In this document: positions 47,056 to 55,290 of the stretch, in pieces
How the letters are laid out: each line of letters begins with the position of its first letter
Position numbering within the stretch: position 1 is the first letter of the stretch
Program-made: the position numbers and the translations under genes
Source: Pseudomonas tritici
GTDB lineage: Bacteria > Pseudomonadota > Gammaproteobacteria > Pseudomonadales > Pseudomonadaceae
DNA: 64,000 bases
Assembly: GCF_014268275.3 (NCBI RefSeq)
Contig: NZ_CP077084.1
Location: forward strand, 2,976,001-3,040,000
Reading direction: 5' to 3'
Notes under the pieces: generated by a model
The model's database searches: none
What the model saw: only the letters and a program-made list of their open reading frames with translations
Told to the model about the DNA's origin: nothing

Positions 47056-47841
47056 ATGGAAGTGGGTAATTTTGGTTTTGTGATTGCCGGCCTGATCGTT
47101 GGTTTTATCGTGGGCATGACGGGGGTGGGCGGGGGCTCGTTGATGACCCCGATCCTGCTGTGGTTCGGCATCAACCCGGCGACGGCCGTGGGCACCGACT
47201 TGTTGTACGCGGCCATCACCAAGTCCGGTGGGGTGTTGGTGCACAGCAAGAACAAGAACATCGACTGGACCATCACCGGTTGGCTTACCCTGGGCAGCGT
47301 GCCTGCGGTGTTGCTGACCCTGTGGTTCCTGGCCAGCCTGCACACCGACCCCAGCGCGATGAACGCGGTGATCAAGCAAGCCCTTGGCGTGGTGTTGCTG
47401 CTGACGGCCCTGGCGATTCTGTTCAAGAAAAGCCTGTTGGCTTTTGCCCAGCGACATGCCGGTGATGACTATCACATGAGCCCGCGCAACCTGAACATGC
47501 TGACGGTGGTGACTGGTGCCATCCTGGGCACCATGGTTGCCCTGACGTCCATCGGCGCGGGTGCTCTGGGGACTGTGGCGCTGTTTATCCTGTATCCGTT
47601 CCTGGCCACGCGGCGGCTGGTGGGGACCGAGATCGCCCACGCCGTGCCTCTGACCCTGGTGGCGGGCTTGGGGCATGCGAGCATGGGGAACATGGACTGG
47701 CATTTGTTGGGTTTTTTGTTGATGGGGTCGTTGCCGGGGATTTACTTCGGCAGCCATATGACCGGCAAGCTGCCGGACGGGATATTGCGGCCGTGCTTGG
47801 CGGTTATGTTGATGGCGATTGGTTACAAGCTCGCGTTCTGA
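47056..47841 (+). CDS. TSUP (TauE/SafE) family anion transporter
   Basis: A 261-aa membrane protein with about seven or eight helices. The duplicated family motif appears as GMTGVGGGSLMTPILLWFGINPATAVGTDLLYAAITKSGG in the first half. In the second half it appears as TSIGAGALGTVALFILYPFLATRRLVGTEIAHAVPL. The family exports sulfite, sulfoacetate or related organosulfur anions. The upstream region has a TATAAG/TTATAAG direct repeat. Proximity to sfn genes is consistent with sulfur metabolism but not proof. Confidence 0.88.
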   Translation: MEVGNFGFVIAGLIVGFIVGMTGVGGGSLMTPILLWFGINPATAVGTDLLYAAITKSGGVLVHSKNKNIDWTITGWLTLGSVPAVLLTLWFLASLHTDPSAMNAVIKQALGVVLLLTALAILFKKSLLAFAQRHAGDDYHMSPRNLNMLTVVTGAILGTMVALTSIGAGALGTVALFILYPFLATRRLVGTEIAHAVPLTLVAGLGHASMGNMDWHLLGFLLMGSLPGIYFGSHMTGKLPDGILRPCLAVMLMAIGYKLAF

Positions 47842-47862
47842 TTTTTGCTGGGGCGGCGGTGG

Positions 47863-48620
47863 GGGGGGTATATCCGTTATTTAGGTGACGGCCACTTATG
47901 GTTCCGCTCTTACAGCGGCTCACTTTGGAAAAGCCCCAAAGTAAGCAAAGGGCTCTTGCCCCAACACTCGGCACCTCGCCTAGGCTCGGTGTGCCCTCAC
48001 TCCGGCTTGAATCCGTGGGTCGCCGCGATGGGCCATCCTTGGCCCAGCGCGGCTAACCCGGCGTCCTGCCGGGTTACCCACGAATTCAAGCCTGCGTTCG
48101 GCCAGCGTGTTTAACGGGGCGCCCCAGATCAAAAGCAAAGCGCGGCGGCCTTAAAGCCGACCGGTATTGTGTGGCCGAACTCGGTCAAAACTGTGGGAGC
48201 TGGCTTGCCTGCGATGGCATCACCTCGGTGTAACTGACATACCGAGTTGCCTACATCGCTGGCAAGCCCCTAAAAACAGCGCTTTTGCTCCCCACCACTC
48301 AGGCCGGCTGTCAGGCCGCCGTGCTTTTGCTTTTGATCTTTTTGATCTTGATCTTAGGCGCCCCGTTAAACACGCTGGCCGGAATTCGATATTGATTTGG
48401 GGGGTAAACCGGCAGGGATGCCGGTTTAGCCGCCCCGCGCCATGGATGGCGCGTGGCGGCGGCCCCCCAAATCAATGTCGGATTACGGGCACACCGAGCC
48501 TAAGCGAGGTGCCGAGTGTTGGGGCAAGAGCCCTTTGCTTACTTTGGGGCTTTTCCAAAGTGACCCGCCGTAAGGGCGGAACCCATATCCGCCATCACCC
48601 AAATAACGGATACACCCCCC
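47863..48620. repeat. Large inverted repeat with palindromic three-way-junction cores
   Basis: Arms 47863-48123 and 48358-48620 are inverted copies of about 260 bases. Outer parts are nearly identical (for example the stretch around AAAGCCCCAAAGTAAGCAAAGGG). Each arm contains a core with an outer stem and two hairpins. Left core: outer stem 48004-48020/48076-48092, hairpins 48023-48052 and 48055-48075. Right core: outer stem 48391-48404/48463-48476, hairpins 48405-48428 and 48429-48460. The stem sequences differ between arms. The spacer carries a decayed REP. Short open frames here look spurious. Confidence 0.85.
48193..48270. repeat. Decayed REP doublet in the spacer of the large inverted repeat
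   Basis: GTGGGAGCTGGCTTGCCTGCGATGGC on the left is intact. The right half has lost the GCTCCCAC end, keeping only GCTGGCAAGCC. Confidence 0.7.
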
Positions 48621-48635
48621 TACCAAAACCGCAAC

Positions 48636-49874
48636 TCAACCCCGGCCCGGCCCATTCCCAATCTGCCAAACAAACGGCGGCTCAGCCCCATTGACCACCC
48701 AATCCCCCACAATCCGCGCCTTGTAGATCACCGGATTATGCGACGACACCGTCCGCGCATTACGCCAATGCCGATCCAGCGCTTTACCCTGGCGCACATC
48801 CGAAGCCCCCAGTGCGTTAAACAATTCACTGGTAGCCCGCTGAATCAATTCCGACACCACCACTTGAGCCGTCGCCGATTCAATCTCGGCCGCCACATTG
48901 GCTTCGCGCTCCACCGCGTCATCCCCACCAAAGCGCGCCACATACGCCCGTTGCGCCGGCACCGTGGCCTTCAATGCGCTGGCTTCGGCCGCATACACCA
49001 GCGCTGCCACTTCACCTACCACCTGCTGAACCTGTGCGTCCTGGCTGACATGGGCCGCATTGCCATGGCTGTAGATCCGCTTGCGGCTGCGCACCTGATG
49101 CGCCACATCGCGCAACGCTGCACGGCCAATACCGGCCAGGCTGGCGAGCAGAACAAGCTGATAGAACGCGGTCTGGTATTTGAAGCGGGTGGCAAAGTCG
49201 ATAACGTTTTCCGCCTCCACCACCGCATCGGTAAAGCGCGACGTGCCGCTGCCGGTGGTGCGCTGGCCAAAGCCGTCCCAGTCGTCGCTGTGCACCACGC
49301 CAGGCTGGCGTGCGCGGGTGGCCGCTATCACATCGCCGCCGGTGTCGCTGCGCCGGGCGTATACATCGATCCAGTCGGCGAAAATGCTGCCTGTGCTGTA
49401 GAACTTTTCGCCATTGAGTTTCCAGGCATCGCCGTCGGGGCTGACCTGGGTGACCACATCGCCGATGGCCACATTGCCGATTTCGGTCCAGGCGCAGCCG
49501 ACGATGTCGCCGTCCACAAAGCGCTTGAACCACAGGTCGCGGCCAGCACTGGGCGGCGCGTTCAGGCGGTCTTCGGCAAAGGCGAAGTGCCCACGCAAGG
49601 CCTGGGGCACGTTGGAGTCGGCTTCGGCCAGTTCGATCAACAATTCGAACAACTGCGGCAGGGAGGCGCCACCACCGCCGTATTCCACCGGCACCCGTAG
49701 CGCGCCAAAACCGGCCTCTTTGAGCCACTGGATGGGTTCATGGGGCAGGGTGCGGGTGTGTTCGCGCTCTACCGCGCCATCCGCGATGCGCTGGAAGATC
49801 GGTCGGAATCGCGCGGCTAACGTGGGGTAGTCGACGCCAATGGACAGTGGGTTGATGACGTGGTGGTCGGTCAT
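48636..49874 (-). CDS. sfnB: SfnB-family sulfur-acquisition oxidoreductase
   Basis: A 412-aa flavoprotein of the acyl-CoA dehydrogenase/DszC fold. Recognisable parts are LKEAGFGALRVPVEYGGGGASLPQLFELL, WTEIGNVAIGD, KLNGEKFYSTGS and the C-terminal RTVSSHNPVIYKARIVGDW. SfnB proteins belong to the dimethylsulfone/sulfonate assimilation genes expressed under sulfate limitation. The start at 49874 has AGGAA nine bases upstream; the long open frame to 50105 crosses the promoter region and is not used. It is divergent from sfnG with a sigma-54 promoter. Confidence 0.85.
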   Translation of the reverse strand: MTDHHVINPLSIGVDYPTLAARFRPIFQRIADGAVEREHTRTLPHEPIQWLKEAGFGALRVPVEYGGGGASLPQLFELLIELAEADSNVPQALRGHFAFAEDRLNAPPSAGRDLWFKRFVDGDIVGCAWTEIGNVAIGDVVTQVSPDGDAWKLNGEKFYSTGSIFADWIDVYARRSDTGGDVIAATRARQPGVVHSDDWDGFGQRTTGSGTSRFTDAVVEAENVIDFATRFKYQTAFYQLVLLASLAGIGRAALRDVAHQVRSRKRIYSHGNAAHVSQDAQVQQVVGEVAALVYAAEASALKATVPAQRAYVARFGGDDAVEREANVAAEIESATAQVVVSELIQRATSELFNALGASDVRQGKALDRHWRNARTVSSHNPVIYKARIVGDWVVNGAEPPFVWQIGNGPGRG

Positions 49875-49913
49875 GGGCAAGGTTCCTGGGCAGTGATCGG
49901 TACCGGGGTGATT

Positions 49914-49927
49914 GCACAGTCCGTGCC
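49914..49927 (-). promoter_or_regulatory. Sigma-54 promoter of sfnB
   Basis: On the minus strand the sequence reads CGGCACGGACTGTGCAA, with GG-N10-GC spacing. The -24 half matches GGCACG exactly, and the -12 half is GTGCA. It is about 40 bases before the sfnB start. Confidence 0.72.
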
Positions 49928-49967
49928 GGGTGCCGGCGCCCGTATTTGCTGAAAAAAGCCCTGATGC

Positions 49968-49987
49968 ACTGTTGCCCTGGCAACAGT
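49968..49987. promoter_or_regulatory. Perfect palindrome between the sfn promoters, probable activator site
   Basis: ACTGTTGCC and GGCAACAGT form a perfect 9-bp inverted repeat around CT. It lies between the two sigma-54 promoters and is well placed as an enhancer for an SfnR-type activator acting on both. Confidence 0.7.
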
Positions 49988-50074
49988 TGATCGACAAACC
50001 TGCCCAATCCGCGACATTGGCCTCTGCACCCAGCATTGGCGGCAACCCCCTTGGCCTGGGCGTTTCCCCGGCCT

Positions 50075-50088
50075 GGCACGCTTGCTGC
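50075..50088 (+). promoter_or_regulatory. Sigma-54 promoter of sfnG
   Basis: CTGGCACGCTTGCTGCT has GG-N10-GC spacing and a perfect TGGCACG -24 half. It lies about 40 bases before the sfnG start. Confidence 0.8.
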
Positions 50089-50128
50089 TCAAGCCCTCGG
50101 TACATCCCTTTGTGCGAGGTACCGATTG

Positions 50129-51214
50129 ATGAGTCAGCAAGCCGTGAAATTTGCCTATTGGGTGCCCAATGTCAGTGGTGGGTTAGTGGTCAGCAAGATC
50201 GAGCAACGTACCGATTGGGGTATCGACTACAACCGTAAACTGGCGCAACTGGCCGAAGCCGCGGGCTTCGAGTATGGCCTGACCCAGATCCGTTTCACCG
50301 CCGGCTACGGCGCTGAGAACCAGCACGAATCCGTGGCGTTCAGCCATGCGCTGCTGGCCGCGACCACCACACTCAAAGTGATCGCCGCGATCCTGCCCGG
50401 CCCCTGGCAGCCGGCGCTGGCGGCCAAGCAACTGGCGACCATCGACCAGCTCACCAACGGCCGTATCGCGGTGAATATCGTCAGCGGTTGGTTCAAGGGC
50501 GAATTCCAGGCCATCGGCGAGCACTGGCTGGAGCACGATGAGCGCTATCGCCGCTCCGAAGAATTCATCCGCGCCCTCAAGGGCATCTGGACCCAGGACG
50601 ATTTCACCTTCAAAGGCGACTTCTACCGCTTCAACAATTACACCCTCAAGCCCAAGCCCATCGGCCAGCCGGAAGTGTTCCAGGGCGGCAGTTCACGGGC
50701 GGCGCGGGACATGGCCGCGCGGGTCTCGGACTGGTACTTCACCAATGGCAATACCCCAGAAGGCATCAAGGCCCAGGTCGATGACATCCGCGCCAAGGCG
50801 GCGGCGAATAACCATTCGGTCAAGGTCGGCGTCAACGCTTTCGTGATCGCCCGTGACACTGAGGAAGAAGCCCGCGCGGTGCTGGCGGAGATCATCGACA
50901 AGGCCGACCCGGAAGCGGTGAATGCCTTCGGTGACGCGGCCAAGCAGGCGGGCAAGGCCTCACCGGAAGGCGAGGGTAACTGGGCCAAGTCCAGCTTCGA
51001 AGACCTAGTGCAATACAACGACGGCTTTAAGACCAACCTGATCGGCACGCCACAGCAAATCGCCGAGCGCATCGTTGCGCTCAAGGCGGTCGGTGTGGAC
51101 CTAGTGCTCGCGGGCTTCCTGCACTTCCAGGAGGAGGTCGAGTACTTCGGCAAACGCGTCTTGCCGTTAGTGCGCGAGCTGGAGGCCAAGGCCCAAATCA
51201 AACAGGTCGCTTAA
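50129..51214 (+). CDS. sfnG: Dimethylsulfone monooxygenase SfnG
   Basis: Flavin-dependent (FMNH2) monooxygenase of 361 aa with a luciferase-like TIM barrel. It converts dimethylsulfone to methanesulfinate, releasing usable sulfur. Landmarks are FAYWVPNVSGGLVVSKIEQRTDW, RFTAGYGAENQHESVAF, NGRIAVNIVSGWFKGEF and VFQGGSSRAARDMAA. It needs a reduced-flavin partner, which is not next door. The start at 50129 has GAGGT nine bases upstream. Sigma-54 control fits the known sfn system. Confidence 0.92.
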   Translation: MSQQAVKFAYWVPNVSGGLVVSKIEQRTDWGIDYNRKLAQLAEAAGFEYGLTQIRFTAGYGAENQHESVAFSHALLAATTTLKVIAAILPGPWQPALAAKQLATIDQLTNGRIAVNIVSGWFKGEFQAIGEHWLEHDERYRRSEEFIRALKGIWTQDDFTFKGDFYRFNNYTLKPKPIGQPEVFQGGSSRAARDMAARVSDWYFTNGNTPEGIKAQVDDIRAKAAANNHSVKVGVNAFVIARDTEEEARAVLAEIIDKADPEAVNAFGDAAKQAGKASPEGEGNWAKSSFEDLVQYNDGFKTNLIGTPQQIAERIVALKAVGVDLVLAGFLHFQEEVEYFGKRVLPLVRELEAKAQIKQVA

Positions 51215-51225
51215 GGACAAGCCCC

Positions 51226-51337
51226 GTAGCAGCTGCCGAGCGTAAGCGAGGCTGCGTCAAGTGCGCTGCGATGTATCAGGGAAAACGCGATGCAAGTTTT
51301 GGGGCCGCTGCGCAGCCCAACGCAGCCTCGCTGCTAC
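51226..51337. repeat. GTAGCAGC-type inverted repeat element
   Basis: Begins GTAGCAGCTGCCGAG and ends with CGCAGCCTCGCTGCTAC, 112 bases. It lies after sfnG and overlaps the last codon and stop of the convergent GNAT-peptidase gene. Confidence 0.85.
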
Positions 51338-52431
51338 GGGTTGGAGAATAGGATGACGGCTGCGCGCAATTTGTTATTGCCGAACCGGCACATGCGCTCG
51401 AACTCCCCATGGCTGACCGGCAAGTGCTGGCAGTCTAGGGGTTGGCGGTGCTGGCTGTGGTCGACGTCCGGGTCGTGCAGGTAGACGAAGTCCTCGTCGC
51501 AATCGGTGATCATCACCCAGTGCGGTGACTTGGAGCGGGTGAGGCGGTAGCTGCTGATCAGCACCAAGGGCTGGCCGCCGTCGCGCAGCACTTGGGGCAA
51601 GTCCAGTGCGCCGGCGAACACTTGCTCGACGGCACTGCTGGCCAATTCTTCTTCAAAGGCTTCATGCACCAGGCGCATGACATCCTTTTTATGCGCATCG
51701 CGCACGCCATCCAGAAACAGCGGCCCGCGCACATTGACCTGCATGCGCACGGCAAACCCGCGACGCCAGGCCGCCAGTGCCAACCCTTGTGGGCTGCAGC
51801 CGCCATGGCCGGCAGTCATGAACACGGTGGTTGCTTCGCGCCAGATCTGCAGCTCTTCGCGCCGCTGCGCCGTGCGCGCCGGCATCAGTGCGCCCATGGC
51901 CATCAGCAGGCAGGCGGCGCCACAGGTGAAGTCGGTGGTCTGCTGGTAATACGGCACGCTTTGCGGGCGCGCATCCTGGTGCTGGACGATGCGTTTCTCC
52001 AGGCGCAGGGCGGCGGTGTGGTCTTCGTAATAGTCGTTAATCACGGCGAAGCGTCGGTAGCCGGCGCCTTCGTACAGCGCAAGGGCGCCGGGGTTGTCGG
52101 TGCGCACTTCCAGGCGCAGGTAGGCACAGTCGTGTTCCACGGCGATTGTCTCGATGCGCTTGAGCAACTGTTTGCCCAGCCCCAAACCGCGCGCAGGCTC
52201 GGCGATGGCGATGGAGTACAGGCGCGCCAACGAAGTGCCACGGTGGAACAGCACCAGCGCATAGCCGAGTAACTGTCCATCCGCCTCGGCCACCAGCAAC
52301 TGCGCATGGGCGCGGCTGACCATCCAGTGGAAACTGCGCGATGACAGCCGGTCAGTGGTGAAACAGTGCTGTTCCAATGCCACCAATTCAGGCACATCGC
52401 AGGGGGTTGCAACGCGAAAGGAAAGAGCCAT
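51334..52431 (-). CDS. GNAT acetyltransferase fused to a C39-like peptidase (DUF3335)
   Basis: A 365-aa two-domain protein. Residues 1-145 are a RimI-like GNAT domain with the acetyl-CoA loop ARGLGLGKQLLKRI and EVRTDNPGALALYEGAGYRRF. Residues 155-365 are a papain-like C39 domain: Cys in TTDFTCGAACLLMAMG, His in SPHWVMITD and Asp in YLHDPDVD. No signal peptide is visible, so it acts in the cytoplasm. It is divergent by 94 bases from a RimK-like ligase gene; such pairs are proposed peptide-synthesis or peptide-modification systems. TAG of the stop is part of a repeat element. Confidence 0.85.
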   Translation of the reverse strand: MALSFRVATPCDVPELVALEQHCFTTDRLSSRSFHWMVSRAHAQLLVAEADGQLLGYALVLFHRGTSLARLYSIAIAEPARGLGLGKQLLKRIETIAVEHDCAYLRLEVRTDNPGALALYEGAGYRRFAVINDYYEDHTAALRLEKRIVQHQDARPQSVPYYQQTTDFTCGAACLLMAMGALMPARTAQRREELQIWREATTVFMTAGHGGCSPQGLALAAWRRGFAVRMQVNVRGPLFLDGVRDAHKKDVMRLVHEAFEEELASSAVEQVFAGALDLPQVLRDGGQPLVLISSYRLTRSKSPHWVMITDCDEDFVYLHDPDVDHSQHRQPLDCQHLPVSHGEFERMCRFGNNKLRAAVILFSNP

Positions 52432-52525
52432 ATGACCGCCGTAAAAGTTGCGTAACGAAACGGGACTTCTCTAAAAGATCGTGCTTAATAGAAAAGGTCG
52501 AGTTCTCTAAAGCGGATCAAATATT

Positions 52526-54112
52526 ATGTCGGCGGTACAAGGTCATTGGCGTGAAGTATCCGAGCAAACCGTCGCGGCGACAATAACCAATAAGGGTTAT
52601 TTTTCCGCCCCCCTCAAAGGAGCAAGCCAAGTAGTGATCATTGTCGAGCGCAAGGAAGATTGGGCCTCCTACTTCCCCAGCGAAGACATCGTCACTGCTC
52701 AAGAGTACCTGGAGCAAACCCGGGAAAACGAGACCGGCAAGCGTGTGCAGGTGATTAACCTGTGCCGCAGCTACAAGTACCTAGGGCACGGCTACTACTG
52801 TTCGCTGCTCGCCGAGGCGCGTGGGCACAAGGTGATCCCATCGGTGCGCACGATCAGCGAACTGACGAAAAAGTCGCTGTATGGTCTGGCCCTGGACGAC
52901 TTGGATAAAACCCTTGATAAAGCCTTGAATCATCATCTTTACAGCAATACCGAAGGCTTTACCCTGACACTTTACTTTGGCCGGACCAATATAGAACCGT
53001 TGCAGGATCTGGCCCGACAATTGTTTGAAGCGTTCCCGTGCCCCATCCTGTTAGTTGATTTCAAAAAGAATAACGGCTGGCACATAGAAGGGGTCAAGTC
53101 CGGCGTGTTGCATAAGTTGCGCGATGACCAGGAAGATCAATTCGCCCACGCCCTGGACAACTTCAGTCGCAAGATCTGGCGCCAGCCGCGTTCACGCCGC
53201 CTGGCCCGTTATGACTTGGCGATCCTGCACGATCCCCAGGAACAACTGCCGCCCTCGAACGCCAAGGCGCTGGATAATTTTATCCGCGTGGGCAAGGGCC
53301 TGGGCATCGATGTGGAGTTGATCGAACGCAAGGACTATTCGCGCCTGGCCGAATACGACGCCTTGCTGATTCGCGAGACCACCAGCGTCGACAACCACAC
53401 CTATCGCTTCGCCAAGAAAGCCGAAAGCGAAGGCCTGGTGGTGATGGACGACCCGGCGTCGATCCTGCGTTGTACCAACAAGGTCTACCTCACCGACCTG
53501 CTCAACAGTCATCAACTGGGCATGCCCGCCACCGAAATCCTCTACAAGGAACGACCGGAAGATTTCGAACGGGTCGGCGAGCGCCTGGGGTTCCCGCTAG
53601 TGCTGAAGATCCCCGACGGTTGCTTCTCCCGTGGGGTGATCAAGGTCGAAAGCCAGGAAGCCTTGCTCAAGGCCACCGCCGAGTTGTTTGAGCATTCGGT
53701 ACTGTTGCTGGCCCAGGAGTTCTTCTACACCGAGTACGACTGGCGCATCGGCGTACTCAACCGCAAGCCGATCTTTGCCTGCCAGTACTTCATGTCCAAG
53801 GGCCATTGGCAGATCTATAACCACAAGGCCATCGGTCAGGATATCAACGGCGAATGCCGCACCCTGGCGGTCCACGAAGCGCCCAAGGCGGTGGTGGAAC
53901 TGGCTGTGAAGACCGCCAACCTGATCGGTGACGGGCTCTACGGCGTCGACCTCAAGCAGTCCGGCGACAAGGTGGTGGTGATCGAGGTCAACGACAACCC
54001 CAACATGGATGCGGGAATCGAGGACGCCTATTTGCAGGACGACCTGTACGGCTTGGTGCTGGAGGAGTTCGTGCGGCGCCTGGAGTTGAAACGCCAGGGC
54101 CAGGTCTGGTGA
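52526..54112 (+). CDS. RLAN-domain RimK-like ATP-grasp ligase
   Basis: A 528-aa protein. Residues 1-190 match the RLAN (RimK-like ATP-grasp N-terminal) domain (NLCRSYKYLGHGYYCSLLAEARGHKVIPSV). Residues 220-520 form a RimK-type ATP-grasp with RLARYDLAILHDP, IRETTSVDNHTYRFA, the ATP Lys in FPLVLKIPDGCFSRGV and the metal ligands in VVIEVNDNPNMDAGIED. The family joins amino acids (often Glu) to a carboxyl group. It is followed after seven bases by a CorA-like gene. The acceptor is unknown. Confidence 0.87.
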   Translation: MSAVQGHWREVSEQTVAATITNKGYFSAPLKGASQVVIIVERKEDWASYFPSEDIVTAQEYLEQTRENETGKRVQVINLCRSYKYLGHGYYCSLLAEARGHKVIPSVRTISELTKKSLYGLALDDLDKTLDKALNHHLYSNTEGFTLTLYFGRTNIEPLQDLARQLFEAFPCPILLVDFKKNNGWHIEGVKSGVLHKLRDDQEDQFAHALDNFSRKIWRQPRSRRLARYDLAILHDPQEQLPPSNAKALDNFIRVGKGLGIDVELIERKDYSRLAEYDALLIRETTSVDNHTYRFAKKAESEGLVVMDDPASILRCTNKVYLTDLLNSHQLGMPATEILYKERPEDFERVGERLGFPLVLKIPDGCFSRGVIKVESQEALLKATAELFEHSVLLLAQEFFYTEYDWRIGVLNRKPIFACQYFMSKGHWQIYNHKAIGQDINGECRTLAVHEAPKAVVELAVKTANLIGDGLYGVDLKQSGDKVVVIEVNDNPNMDAGIEDAYLQDDLYGLVLEEFVRRLELKRQGQVW

Positions 54113-54119
54113 CCCGGCG

Positions 54120-55058
54120 ATGATCCAGCGTTTTGAGCTGACCGATGGCAAGCTGCAGAGTGGGGAACATGACGACGCCCCGATCATGTTGTTCAACAAC
54201 CCTGACCTGGCCGAGCGTGAGTGGCTGCGCGACCACCATAAGCTGGACGAACACGCCCTGGCCTCGGCGCTGGACCCTGACGAAGTCTCGCGAATTGAGT
54301 TTCACCCGGACAATCTCTTCCTGATCTGGAAACGCCCGGAAAACTACTCGGGTGGCGGCAACCTGGTGTTTGAAGTGTCGTCCTGCGGCCTGCTGTTTTC
54401 ACCCAGCCGCCTGTTGGTGATCGCCACCGATGAAACCCCACTGACCGGCCTCGGCAAGCGCCGCCCGCTGCACACCCCGCTGGATGTGTTGCTCGACCTG
54501 CTGCTCAACAACATCCACCACTACCTCGGCCACCTCAAGGTGATCAAGCTGGTCGCACGTGAGTTGCAGCAGCAGTTCAACGCGTCGATGAGCAACCATC
54601 ACCTGATGCAGATGTTCAGCCTCAGCGAAAGCCTGATCTATTACATCAACGCGCTGCACAGCAACGGCGCGGTGCTGTCGAGACTGCGCAACCACGCGGA
54701 GAAAGAGCATTTCGGTGCCGAGATTCTCGGGCTGATCGACGACCTGATCATCGAAAACCACCAGTGCTACAAACAGGCCGAGATCTATTCCAACGTGTTT
54801 TCCGGGCTGATCGACGCGCGCGGCAACTTGATGAATAACAGCATGAACAACCTGTTGCGCAAGCTCACACTGATCAACGTGGTGTTTTTGCCGCTCAACC
54901 TGATTGCGAGCATTGGCGGCATGTCGGAGTTCAGCATGATGACGGCAGGCACGCCGTGGTGGGTGTCATATCCGCTGTTCCTGCTGGCGATGGGGCTTGG
55001 GGCTGGGCTGATGGTGTTGGGGCTCAAGCGCATAGCCGGCGGCGCGAATGTCGTGTGA
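54120..55058 (+). CDS. CorA-family metal-ion transporter, GMS variant
   Basis: A 312-aa protein with a soluble N-terminal domain, a long helix region and two C-terminal membrane helices (LTLINVVFLPLNLIASIGG and PLFLLAMGLGAGLMVLGL). The loop that normally carries GMN reads GGMSEF. Loss of the Asn is rare and could change ion choice or make it a regulator. The gene is coupled to the RimK-like ligase gene. Confidence 0.83.
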   Translation: MIQRFELTDGKLQSGEHDDAPIMLFNNPDLAEREWLRDHHKLDEHALASALDPDEVSRIEFHPDNLFLIWKRPENYSGGGNLVFEVSSCGLLFSPSRLLVIATDETPLTGLGKRRPLHTPLDVLLDLLLNNIHHYLGHLKVIKLVARELQQQFNASMSNHHLMQMFSLSESLIYYINALHSNGAVLSRLRNHAEKEHFGAEILGLIDDLIIENHQCYKQAEIYSNVFSGLIDARGNLMNNSMNNLLRKLTLINVVFLPLNLIASIGGMSEFSMMTAGTPWWVSYPLFLLAMGLGAGLMVLGLKRIAGGANVV

Positions 55059-55071
55059 ACACCGATCCCCT

Positions 55072-55275
55072 GTGGGAGCTGGCTTGCCTGAGCATAGGCA
55101 TCTACATAACTTGAGCAAGCCCTCTACGTAGCAGCTGTCGAGCCCCGGCGAGGCTGCGTCAGCGGTGTGTCAGACAGGCCGCAAACGCAGCCTCGCCGGG
55201 GCTCGACAGCTGCTACGCATATTACATTTGAAAATGTGTAGATACCTATGGTCATCGCAGGCAGGCCAGCTCCCA
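55072..55275. repeat. GTAGCAGC-type element nested inside a REP doublet
   Basis: Outer REP halves are GTGGGAGCTGGCTTGCCT at 55072 and GGCCAGCTCCCAC ending at 55275. Between them lies a complete inverted element 55128-55216, from GTAGCAGCTGTCGAGCCCC to GGGGCTCGACAGCTGCTAC. It fills the gap between the corA and map genes. Confidence 0.85.
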
Positions 55276-55290
55276 CAGGTTTCGAGTTGC

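Noticed and set aside
47845..48694. Open frames of 60-175 codons within the large inverted repeat
   Set aside because: They follow the repeat sequence, lack ribosome sites, and resemble spurious proteins commonly called from this repeat family.
48636..50105. Longer sfnB reading frame starting at 50105
   Set aside because: The extra 77 residues cross both sigma-54 promoters and the palindrome, and ATG 49874 has a good ribosome site.
51218..55290. CRISPR-like array formed by the repeated GC-rich elements
   Set aside because: The elements are inverted, irregularly spaced and of two REP/R0-like families; no cas genes are present.
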